DNA of 64,000 nt from Jiella marina (GTDB taxonomy: Bacteria > Pseudomonadota > Alphaproteobacteria > Rhizobiales > Rhizobiaceae): the NCBI RefSeq assembly GCF_024359545.1, contig NZ_JAKQZG010000014.1, forward strand, positions 1 through 64,000, given 5' to 3'. This document shows, piece after piece, positions 15,025-23,211 of the stretch (positions are counted from its first letter, which is position 1; each line of letters begins with the position of its first letter). The notes under the pieces were generated by a model that saw only the letters and a list, made by a program, of their open reading frames with translations, did not search any database and had not been told where the DNA came from. The translations under genes were made by a program, and so were the position numbers.

Positions 15025-15950
15025 CCGATCTCTCCCGTCGGAAGAGTGATCGTGAACGGCTCGACAGGCGTCGCGACCAGCTCGTAGCCAAGGCGCAGCC
15101 CGACCGCGAGCACCAATAGCGCAAGGAGCGCACGCAGCTGATCGCCACGGAGCTTGCGCCCCGCCTCCGCCCCGAACTGCGCACCGACGACGCCGCCGAT
15201 CATCAGGAGAAATGCCAGGACGACGTCGATCGTGCCATTGGTCGCGGCCTGCAGGACGGTCGTCACCGCCGCGGTGAAGATGATCTGGAAGAGCGAGGTG
15301 CCGATCACCACACTGGTCGGTACCCGCAGCAGATAGATCATCGCCGGAACGGCGATAAAGCCGCCGCCGACACCCATGATCGCGGCCAGGATACCGATCA
15401 GAAAGCCCAACCCCAGGACCGGGATGACGGAGACATAGAGCTTCGAACGCTGGAACCGCATCTTGAGCGGCAGTCCGTGGACCCAGCTGTGCTGGCCGGG
15501 TCGGCGCACCTCCCCCGATCCGCCGCGCGAGGTTCGCAGCATCGCCTGGATGCTCTCGACCAGCATCAGTCCGCCGATCCCGCCAAGAAAGATCACGTAG
15601 AGAAGCGAGACCACGAGATCGAGCTGGCCGACCCGGCGCAGAAGCGTGAAGATCGCGACGCCGGCGAACGACCCCACCAGCCCGCCCAGGAGCAGGACGG
15701 TTCCAAGCTTCATGTCGACGGTCCCACGCTTGTAGTGGGCCAATGCTCCGGAAAACGAGGCCGCGATCACCTGGTTGGCGCCGGTCGCAACCGCCACGGC
15801 CGGCGGGATGTTGTAGAAGATCAGAAGCGGCGTGATCAGAAAGCCGCCACCCACACCGAAGAGGCCCGAGAGGAAGCCGACAGCCGCTCCCATCCCGACC
15901 AGGACAAACACGTTGACCGAAATTTCCGCGATCGGAAGATAGAGATTCAC
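15021..15950 (-). CDS. Sulfite exporter TauE/SafE family permease
   Basis: A 309-residue membrane protein with the two internally related halves of TauE/SafE permeases: GLFGVGGGFLITPLLI in the first half and AIMGVGGGFIAVPAMIYLL in the second. About eight membrane helices are visible with a hydrophilic loop (RTSRGGSGEVRRPGQHSW) between the halves. The family exports sulfite, sulfoacetate or related organosulfur anions; the substrate here cannot be told. It begins with a GTG at 15950 and overlaps the TIGR02186 gene downstream. Confidence 0.9.
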   Translation of the reverse strand: MNLYLPIAEISVNVFVLVGMGAAVGFLSGLFGVGGGFLITPLLIFYNIPPAVAVATGANQVIAASFSGALAHYKRGTVDMKLGTVLLLGGLVGSFAGVAIFTLLRRVGQLDLVVSLLYVIFLGGIGGLMLVESIQAMLRTSRGGSGEVRRPGQHSWVHGLPLKMRFQRSKLYVSVIPVLGLGFLIGILAAIMGVGGGFIAVPAMIYLLRVPTSVVIGTSLFQIIFTAAVTTVLQAATNGTIDVVLAFLLMIGGVVGAQFGAEAGRKLRGDQLRALLALLVLAVGLRLGYELVATPVEPFTITLPTGEIG

Positions 15951-16085
15951 CGGGCGTAGCGATCTGGAAAGCTGGGGAGAAAACGAAAGCGGGACCGGAC
16001 CTGTTCTTGGCCCGATCCCACCTTGCTGTCAAATGCCGGACGCCCCTGAATTTGGCGGGAATCCGCCAGAGGGAGCGCCAGCAGA

Positions 16086-19000
16086 CTATCCGTTTCGACG
16101 CTCCAGCAACTTGCGGATCAGCGTCTCGTCCACCTGGCCCGTGGCTTCCAGCCCGCTATCGGCCTGGAAGGCCTTGATCGCCTGGATCGTCTTGTCTCCG
16201 ATGATCCCGTCCGGCGCTCCCGGCTCGTAGCCGAGTTTGATCAGAATGGCCTGGATGTTGCGGATCGCCCGGGTCATGTCGACGGACGACGTCTCGGGAG
16301 TGATGGACGAGGTTTTGGTCTGGGACGACGGTGCGTTCCAGGACTTCGGGATGTCGACGGTGTTCGCCGCCTCGTTGCGTGGACGCTCCTTGAAGCTCGA
16401 GACGCGCGCCTCGGCTTGCTGGACCTCTTCGCCGTTGAGCGACTTCCTGATCTCGTCGCGTTTGGCGGCTGCATCGGAATCACCCTTGGCCGCCACGATC
16501 GCGAACCATTTGAACGATTCCATCAGATCCCGATCGACCCCGGCGCCACGCGCATAGAGAATGCCGAGATTGTACTGGCTGTCCTGCATTCCGTACTCGG
16601 CGGCGCTTTCGAACCAGCGGGCCGCGAGTTCCGGATCCGACTTGCCATCGATGCCGGTGGCGTAGAGCACGGCGAGATTGTGCATGGCCCGGACATTGCC
16701 GCCTTCGGCCGCCGCCAGATAGAAGTCGCGCGCCCGGGCGGGATCACGCTCGACGCCATTGCCCTTTTCGTAGAGCGTTCCGAGACTGTACTGCGCCGGC
16801 GCGAAACCCGCGTCGGCGGACAGGGTGAACCACTGTGCGGCGGCTTTCGGATCCGGTTCGCCGGCCCGGCCTTCCATCAATCGAAGACCGATCTCGAACA
16901 GGGCCTTGGGTTCACGCGCCTTCGCCGCCTCCATCAGAGCCTCGGGTGCGACGCCTTCCGGGATGGACGGAAGATCGTTCGAAGACATGCCGACGGAAGC
17001 ACTGTCCGCAGCCGGCTCGTCGACGACGTCGGCAGCCGCCGGGCTGTCTCCCGTCTCCACCACACCCTGGGGCTGAGAGCGCCCGGTTTCGGGTTTCGGC
17101 GTCGCCACGCCGTCAGGCAGCTTGAAGCCGTTGTTTGATTCGGGAAGGGCCGCCGGAGACAAGAGCGGTGCCTTGCCGGCGACGTCGGGGGGGCTGTCCT
17201 TCGCAGCGAGACTGTTCGAGGCGACTTCACGCTTGACCGTGTCGGGTGTCGCAACGATGCCTTCGGCAGCCGAATTCGGCTCGGCGGCTTCGGGCGTGAT
17301 CTTGGCGGTCTGAGCGGGCTTTTCGACGGGCTCCTCGCCACCCATCATCGTCGAGGCGACATGGCCGAGGGGCAGAGCCATCAGGGCCAGAAGCACCGCA
17401 CTGATGGCGAGAAAGATTGGCTTGCGGCGACGCGCCAGCATCTCGCCGAGCCTCTCCCTGCCGGACAGCTCCTCGCCGGTGTCGCCGCCGCGCATTGCAT
17501 CGGCTTCCGCAGCGGCTGCGAGCGCCGCGCGGCGGGCAGCGGCGATGAAATCCTCCTTGCCGTCAGAACCGGCCGCCCCACCAGCGTTCGAATGGTCGCG
17601 GACCGCCTGCTTGGCTCGAACCCGCTCCACGAGCGACATGACGTCAGGCTGGCCAGACCCCACCGCCAAAGGCCGGTTGGCCTCCTGGCTGTCGAGAAAC
17701 TCCGGCGCCGAAACGGAAGGTGCTGCGGCGTGATGCAGAGGCCCCTGCTCGTCCGGCGTTTCATTCCAGCCGGACTCCTGGTCGAGAGCGCCCTCATCCT
17801 CTGTTCCGTCCCAGCGCGCTTCGGCCTCTTCGCTCGCGACAGCTGCGGCGTTGCGGCGGCGCCCGAGCCGCTTGGACAGCATTCCCCGCAATCCGCCAGC
17901 GGGCTTGGCATCCTCGCGAGCGCCGATATCCTCGGCCGCGACCTCGGGACTCGACGAAGCGCCGGCAGACTGGCGGGATCCGGAGAAATCCCCTTCGATG
18001 CGATCGATCCGGTCCACGAGCTTCAGGAGCGTCGCGTGCATCGCTTCGTAGAAGGCTTGCGATTGCTCGCCGCTCTGCCGCGACATCTCCTCGAGCGAAC
18101 GCAGGTCACTGGTCAGTTGCGCGACATAGTCGCCCTGACGGCTGTCACCGCTTTCGAGAATCCGCTTCACCGCCTGGTCGGCCGCAGCGCGGGCGGATTC
18201 GAGGGCGGACTCGCGGCTTTCATCGAGCCGGAACTCGATGGTCGCAAGGCGTTCATTCAGTTCCGGGTCGGAAACCGCGCCGGTGTACCCGACCTCTGAA
18301 ATCCGATCGGTGAGTTGGCGGACCTGCGCTTCGAGCGACGCCACAATCTCGTCGTCGAGCCGCGGGACGGCCAGGAGTTCGATCTGCTCACCGATCGCTT
18401 TCAGACGCGCCTCGAGAGCGGAGATGTCCGGCTCGGACGACCGGTTGAGGCCGGCCAGATTGTCGAGCTGGCTGGAAAAGGCTTCGATCCGCTCGGTCAG
18501 GGCTGCTGCAGCCGACCCCTCCGAAAGGCTTTCGATGCGATCGGCGAGGTCCGCGATGCGCGCCGACATGGCATCGGTGTCGGCCTCGGCCAGCCCGTCG
18601 ACACGGCTGGTCAGAGCCTGGAGCCGCGCTTCCACACGCTCGACCGGAGACATGTCGACCGTCGGCACCTTGTTCGCCGCCGCGACGATGGCGCGCGAAA
18701 TCTCGTCGAGCCGGTCTTCCAGGAGCTGGAATTGTGCGTCAGACGCCTCCTCCTGCTGCCGGCGACCGAGAACGTCCAGCCCCTCTGCCAGGGACTGGAT
18801 GCGCTGCTCTAACGGGCCGAGACCGAAATTCTCCGGAAGCTTGTTGAGCGCGGATTCGAGCTGCTCCATGCGGCTCGCCATCGCTTCCATCTTCGACTCG
18901 ATCTCGCGCGAGGCGAAGCGCTCTTCGAGCACGCCCCAGCGCTGCTCCACTGCCTTGACCGATTGTTCGGAAGCGAGCGTCTCGAGCTTTTCGCGAAGGC

Positions 19001-19991
19001 TGGCCATCTCGGTGCGCAAGAGGTCGGACAGACCCGCATCCGTGCCCTGCCCCGTGTTCTCCAGGAGCCGGCCTTCGAATTCCTCCCAACGGCGCTCGAC
19101 CGCCTTGACATGTTCCTCGCTGGCGAGCTGGCCCAGCGAACTGCGGAGACGCTCCAACTCGTCCTTGATGTCGCGGCGCTCGGACGTCTCGGCGGCCTGC
19201 CGGTCGGACAGGGTCGTCCGCAGATCGTCCCATTTGCGGTCGGCCTGCTGCAGGCTCTCCTCCTGCGCAGCGCTCCTGACCAGCTTGCCGATCGAATCGA
19301 GTTCGCTCTGGAGACTCTGCAGCCCGGCCTGATCGGCGCCACTGCCGGTCATCTGCGACAAGCCGTCGGCGACCCGGGCAATCTCCGCCTCGATCTGCTC
19401 GCTGCTGGCCCGTTCGGCGATCATCTTGCGCAGATCGTCAACGGCCGCACGCATATCGTCGAACCGCGGCTGGAAGCTTTTGGCCATATCCGCGCGAAGC
19501 TCTTCGCGCAGCCGCTCAAGCTGAGCCGTGATGTCGGGAACCCCGGCAGCCCGGCGACGCTCGTTCATCGCGGCAGCTTCCGCGTAGCGACCACCCTCTC
19601 TTTGCGGCAGCGGCGAAACCGTCCCCTCGCCTCGTTCGCTCACGGTCTCCCGAGCCGACGTCTCCTCATGCGACCCTGTCTCGTCCGTTCGTTCGGCCTT
19701 GTTGAGCGCACGCTGGCGCATCACGATTTGTGAAACGGCATCGGAGAACTCGGCTCGCGGCGCCGGACGCGGGCCGCCCGCCGCGACTTGTGCCGGCACC
19801 CGCATGGCGGAGGCGCGTTCGCCTGCCTCGGACTGACTGCGCATGGGCGGCTCCGCCGCCCGCGCCTGACCGGCGGTGATCCGTGAAAGACGCGCTTCCA
19901 GTGCCTCAAGAGTACGGCTCAGCGACTCCAGCGACGACGTCTCGTCACCCCCCTTGTGCTGATGCGCCTGCGTCTCTCTTACGTCCGCCAT
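16086..19991 (-). CDS. podJ: PodJ-like polarity/localisation factor (coiled coil, Sel1, peptidoglycan-binding)
   Basis: A 1301-residue protein with PodJ architecture: an N-terminal cytoplasmic part with long coiled coils (roughly residues 130-640, rich in Glu/Arg/Ser heptads such as LEALEARLSRI), one membrane helix near 855-880 (PIFLAISAVLLALMALPLGHV), a Pro/Ala-rich periplasmic linker, Sel1-like repeats (about 1015-1170, e.g. AQYSLGTLYEKGNGV) and a C-terminal peptidoglycan-binding domain (IQAILIKLGYEPGAPDGIIGDKTIQAIKAFQ). PodJ organises a cell pole and its associated signalling and surface structures in alphaproteobacteria. I start at the ATG ending at 19991; a frame 87 bases longer adds unlikely sequence. 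Confidence 0.85.
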   Translation of the reverse strand: MADVRETQAHQHKGGDETSSLESLSRTLEALEARLSRITAGQARAAEPPMRSQSEAGERASAMRVPAQVAAGGPRPAPRAEFSDAVSQIVMRQRALNKAERTDETGSHEETSARETVSERGEGTVSPLPQREGGRYAEAAAMNERRRAAGVPDITAQLERLREELRADMAKSFQPRFDDMRAAVDDLRKMIAERASSEQIEAEIARVADGLSQMTGSGADQAGLQSLQSELDSIGKLVRSAAQEESLQQADRKWDDLRTTLSDRQAAETSERRDIKDELERLRSSLGQLASEEHVKAVERRWEEFEGRLLENTGQGTDAGLSDLLRTEMASLREKLETLASEQSVKAVEQRWGVLEERFASREIESKMEAMASRMEQLESALNKLPENFGLGPLEQRIQSLAEGLDVLGRRQQEEASDAQFQLLEDRLDEISRAIVAAANKVPTVDMSPVERVEARLQALTSRVDGLAEADTDAMSARIADLADRIESLSEGSAAAALTERIEAFSSQLDNLAGLNRSSEPDISALEARLKAIGEQIELLAVPRLDDEIVASLEAQVRQLTDRISEVGYTGAVSDPELNERLATIEFRLDESRESALESARAAADQAVKRILESGDSRQGDYVAQLTSDLRSLEEMSRQSGEQSQAFYEAMHATLLKLVDRIDRIEGDFSGSRQSAGASSSPEVAAEDIGAREDAKPAGGLRGMLSKRLGRRRNAAAVASEEAEARWDGTEDEGALDQESGWNETPDEQGPLHHAAAPSVSAPEFLDSQEANRPLAVGSGQPDVMSLVERVRAKQAVRDHSNAGGAAGSDGKEDFIAAARRAALAAAAEADAMRGGDTGEELSGRERLGEMLARRRKPIFLAISAVLLALMALPLGHVASTMMGGEEPVEKPAQTAKITPEAAEPNSAAEGIVATPDTVKREVASNSLAAKDSPPDVAGKAPLLSPAALPESNNGFKLPDGVATPKPETGRSQPQGVVETGDSPAAADVVDEPAADSASVGMSSNDLPSIPEGVAPEALMEAAKAREPKALFEIGLRLMEGRAGEPDPKAAAQWFTLSADAGFAPAQYSLGTLYEKGNGVERDPARARDFYLAAAEGGNVRAMHNLAVLYATGIDGKSDPELAARWFESAAEYGMQDSQYNLGILYARGAGVDRDLMESFKWFAIVAAKGDSDAAAKRDEIRKSLNGEEVQQAEARVSSFKERPRNEAANTVDIPKSWNAPSSQTKTSSITPETSSVDMTRAIRNIQAILIKLGYEPGAPDGIIGDKTIQAIKAFQADSGLEATGQVDETLIRKLLERRNG

Positions 19992-20281
19992 ATCCAGTCT
20001 TTCCCGGCCGGCTGGGCCTGTCACGGACCCGCTCCCACAATCTTTACGATTCGAGCCTTGGCATCGGGCCGATCCCACACCATCTCCGCGCGAGGTATCT
20101 TGATGGCCAATGTCAGTTACGGCTCATTAGGGATTAGACCCGGAAGCCGGAATGAAGCTGGAGGAATTTCCTCCCTAGGTCTTTTAACGGCCGTATTTGG
20201 TCCGATATTCCGCTAAGGTAGGACGTGTGATTGCCGACTCGGGTTTTCGGCATCGCGTTCGGGGCAAAATGGAATCATGAA

Positions 20282-20752
20282 ATGGCACATCTGAAAGCGG
20301 TCGAAACACAAGAAGAAGAACCAACCGTCGACGTGAACTTCCTGCTTGGGCTGAGCGGCGACGCCAATGCGGACAAGGAAACCTTCCGGATCGGCGATCT
20401 CTCCCAGGAATTCGGCGTCACGCTGCGGACCCTGCGCTTCTACGAGGATCGCGGACTGCTTGCGCCGGCGCGGCGCGGCACGACGCGGCTCTACAGTCGC
20501 CGGGACCGGACGCGGCTGCGGCTCATCCTCCTCGCCAAGATGCTCGGCTTCTCGCTGACCGAGGCGAAGCAACTCATCGAGCTGTATCACCAGCCCAACG
20601 GCAAGACGAAGCAGCTCGAAGTTTCGCTGGAGCGATTCGAAGAGCAGCGCCACATCCTGCTCGAGCAGAAGCGCGAGATCGAGGAATCGATCGAAGCGAT
20701 GGACGTGACGATCAATTTTGTGCGTTCGCAGCTCGAGGAAACGACACACTGA
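20282..20752 (+). CDS. MerR family transcriptional regulator
   Basis: A 156-residue regulator. After an acidic N-terminal extension (about 35 residues) comes the MerR winged helix: FRIGDLSQEFGVTLRTLRFYEDRGLLAPARRGTTRLYSRRDRTRLRLILLAKMLGFSLTEAKQLI. A C-terminal coiled coil (RFEEQRHILLEQKREIEESIEAMD) forms the dimer. No Cys metal ligands are present, so it is not a metal sensor; MerR regulators of this type control fatty-acid and branched-chain acyl-CoA degradation. That fits the acyl-CoA thiolase gene downstream and the palindrome at 20881-20908. The ATG at 20282 is preferred to a longer frame. Confidence 0.85.
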   Translation: MAHLKAVETQEEEPTVDVNFLLGLSGDANADKETFRIGDLSQEFGVTLRTLRFYEDRGLLAPARRGTTRLYSRRDRTRLRLILLAKMLGFSLTEAKQLIELYHQPNGKTKQLEVSLERFEEQRHILLEQKREIEESIEAMDVTINFVRSQLEETTH

Positions 20753-20880
20753 TCTCGGACGGATCTGCTGATCCGGGACAGGACGGGTCTTACGCGGGGC
20801 GCCGGCCCGGCGGGAGAAGCTAAGCGCGAGGCAGCTCTCCAGCGTGAGGCGACTTCACCAGCCGATGAAATATCCACGAC

Positions 20881-20908
20881 CTGCCATTGACGTTTACGTC
20901 AATGGCAG
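20881..20908 (+). promoter_or_regulatory. Perfect 13-bp-arm palindrome, candidate MerR operator before fadA
   Basis: CTGCCATTGACGT (20881-20893) and ACGTCAATGGCAG (20896-20908) are exact reverse complements separated by TT. The site lies 106 bases before the thiolase start and 128 bases after the MerR stop. MerR dimers bind such symmetric sites between promoter elements. The core resembles what I recall of operators for acyl-CoA-degradation MerR regulators, but I cannot verify that here. Confidence 0.75.
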
Positions 20909-21013
20909 TCATATCGCCGTGGAAACGCCTCGCCTGGAATGAGGGCCGTCATCCCGACGGCCGTCTGCGGGTTCACCGCATGGGCGCGGCCAATGTCGGA
21001 GGAGGCGACGCTC

Positions 21014-22222
21014 ATGGCTGAGGCCTATATCTACGATCACGTGCGCACGCCGCGCGGGCGCGGTAAGAAGGACGGCTCCCTGCACGAGGTTCCGGCCATA
21101 CGCCTCGGTGCCAAGGTTCTGGAGGCGCTCCGCGATCGCAACGAGCTCGATACCGCGAAGGTCGATGACGTCATCTTCGGCTGTGTCGATCCGGTGGCGG
21201 AGGCCGGCAGCGTCATTCCCAAAGCGGCCGCTTTCGAGGCGGGCTATGCGTTCTCCGCCCCCGGCATGCAGATTTCACGCTTCTGCGCCTCCGGCCTCGA
21301 CGCCGTCAATCTCGCGGCGGCGAAAGTTGCGCAGGGTGCTGATGATCTCGTCATTGCTGGCGGTGTCGAATCCATGTCGCGAGTCGGCATGGGCATGTCG
21401 GGTGGGTCCTGGTTCATGGACCCGTCGGTCGGAATTCCTGCCTATTTCATGCCGCAGGGGGTTTCCGCCGACCTGATCGCGACGAAATACGGCTTCACCC
21501 GCGACGATGTCGACGCCTATGCCGTGGAAAGCCAGAAGCGGGCCGGCAAGGCCTGGCAGGAGGGCCGTTTCCAGAAATCGGTCATCCCGATCAAGGATCA
21601 GAACGGCCTGACCATCCTCGAGCGCGACGAACACATGCGTCCGACCTCGGACATGCAGTCGCTCGGAAGTCTCAACCCCTCCTTCGCGGCGATCGGCGAC
21701 ATGGGTGGCTATGATTCCGTCGCCATCCAGGCACATCCCGAGGTCGAAGCGGTCGAGCATGTCCACCATGCCGGCAATTCATCCGGCATCGTTGACGGAG
21801 CCGCCGGCGTGCTGATCGGCTCGGAAGAAGGCGGCAAAGCGCTGGGCGTCAAGCCGCGTGCGCGAATCCGGGCCTTCGCCAATATCGGATCTGACCCGGC
21901 CCTGATGCTGACCGGCCCCGTCGATGTGACGAAGAAGCTCCTCGAACGTTCGGGCATGTCGCTCAAGGACATCGACCTCTTCGAACTCAACGAGGCCTTC
22001 GCGGCGGTCGTCCTGCGCTACATGCAGGCTTTCGATATCGATCACGACATCATCAACGTCAATGGTGGCGCGATCGCCATGGGGCATCCGCTCGGCGCCA
22101 CCGGCGCCATGATCCTCGGCACCGTGCTCGATGAATTGGAGCGCCAGGACAAGCAGACGGCCCTCGTCACGCTGTGCATCGGCGCCGGCATGGGCACGGC
22201 GACGATCATCGAGCGCGTGTGA
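21014..22222 (+). CDS. fadA: Acetyl-CoA C-acyltransferase (thiolase)
   Basis: A 402-residue thiolase that splits 3-ketoacyl-CoA with CoA in the last beta-oxidation step. The nucleophile Cys91 lies in [13 protein letters not shown], the catalytic His in [12 protein letters not shown] and the second Cys in CIGAGMG near the C terminus. The ATG at 21014 has a good GGAGGAGG ribosome site (20999-21006); an in-frame start 75 bases upstream is less likely. The palindromic operator upstream suggests control by the MerR protein. Its usual partner, the multifunctional fadJ-type protein, is about 1 kb further on, separated by an oppositely oriented EAL gene. Degradative rather than biosynthetic use is inferred from context. 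Confidence 0.92.
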   Translation: MAEAYIYDHVRTPRGRGKKDGSLHEVPAIRLGAKVLEALRDRNELDTAKVDDVIFGCVDPVAEAGSVIPKAAAFEAGYAFSAPGMQISRFCASGLDAVNLAAAKVAQGADDLVIAGGVESMSRVGMGMSGGSWFMDPSVGIPAYFMPQGVSADLIATKYGFTRDDVDAYAVESQKRAGKAWQEGRFQKSVIPIKDQNGLTILERDEHMRPTSDMQSLGSLNPSFAAIGDMGGYDSVAIQAHPEVEAVEHVHHAGNSSGIVDGAAGVLIGSEEGGKALGVKPRARIRAFANIGSDPALMLTGPVDVTKKLLERSGMSLKDIDLFELNEAFAAVVLRYMQAFDIDHDIINVNGGAIAMGHPLGATGAMILGTVLDELERQDKQTALVTLCIGAGMGTATIIERV

Positions 22223-22264
22223 CCGTCCGTGCCGGTTATCGCGCGCGGGTGGAAGCTGGGCTTG

Positions 22265-23044
22265 CTAAGCGGTGACGCTCTCGATCACCGCAGTGGGCAG
22301 GTCGAAGCTGGTCGAAGGCAGGGCCTCGAAGGCCGGCTTGGCGAAATAATAGCCCTGGAACAGGGTGACGCCCGCCGCCTTCAGCGCCCCAAACTCGGCC
22401 TCGGATTCGATGCCCTCGGCGAGAACCTTGATGCCGAGTTCGCGAGCCACATAGAGGATGGCGGACAGGATCGTCTGCCGCGTCGGCGAGCGGTCGACGT
22501 CGCGCACGAGTCGCATGTCGATCTTGATGAGATCCGGCTGGAAGTCGGCCAGCAGACCGAGCCCAGCGTAACCGGCGCCGAAATCGTCGAGCGCCGTGAT
22601 GAACCCTATGCGGCGATATTCGGTAATGATGCGCTGGAGATGCGCGACGTCCGTCATCTCCTCGCATTCGGTGAACTCGAACATGATCGACTGAAGCGGA
22701 AAATCGCTCTTGCGCGCCGCCGCAAGGGTGGCACGCAGACACGCCGAAGGCTCGTACACGGCATTCGGCAGAAAGTTGATCGAAAGATGCAGGTCAGGCC
22801 TCGGGAAGAGACGCGCTGCAAGGTCGATCGCCTTGACCCGGCAGGCCTGATCAAACCGGTATTTCTGTTCGTTCGTGACCCGGTTGAGAACGCTGTATGC
22901 CCCCTCGCCGGCCGGACCACGCACAAGCGCCTCGTATCCCCAAACCCGATCGTCCTTCGTGTCAATGATCGGCTGGAAGGCCATCGAGAATGTGAAATCG
23001 AGGGGCGCGGAAGTCTGGCATCCGGGACAGGCGGCGGCGGGCAT
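22265..23044 (-). CDS. EAL domain protein, probable c-di-GMP phosphodiesterase
   Basis: A 259-residue protein that is almost only an EAL domain. The catalytic set looks complete: EAL in WGYEALVRG, Asn in LSINFLP, Glu in FEFTECEE, Asp-Asp in [12 protein letters not shown], Lys in IKIDM, Glu in AEGIES and Gln in FQGYYFAKP. It should open c-di-GMP to pGpG. The N terminus (PAAACPGCQ) has two Cys in a CxxC, possibly a redox or metal site. No sensor, GGDEF or membrane part is present. It lies between fadA and fadJ on the opposite strand, with no evident link to fatty-acid breakdown. Confidence 0.88.
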   Translation of the reverse strand: MPAAACPGCQTSAPLDFTFSMAFQPIIDTKDDRVWGYEALVRGPAGEGAYSVLNRVTNEQKYRFDQACRVKAIDLAARLFPRPDLHLSINFLPNAVYEPSACLRATLAAARKSDFPLQSIMFEFTECEEMTDVAHLQRIITEYRRIGFITALDDFGAGYAGLGLLADFQPDLIKIDMRLVRDVDRSPTRQTILSAILYVARELGIKVLAEGIESEAEFGALKAAGVTLFQGYYFAKPAFEALPSTSFDLPTAVIESVTA

Positions 23045-23211
23045 CGGATTGATTCCTCAAAGGTCGCAAGCTGCGCTTACGATGCCTCGATTTCGTTTAG
23101 AGTTCCTCAATTCCGTTTCGGCAGAGCGCGCAAACTGACTGAAACCCAAGCAATAATTCGCAGCCGGCAATATTTTCCGGACTGCCAACGCCACGGCAAT
23201 GGGAGAGCGCC

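Noticed and set aside
15025-16032. Upstream extension of the TIGR02186 frame through the TauE gene
   Set aside because: The extension is Arg/Gly-rich and out of frame with the intact exporter; the TIGR02186 signal peptide begins at the ATG near 15021-15024.
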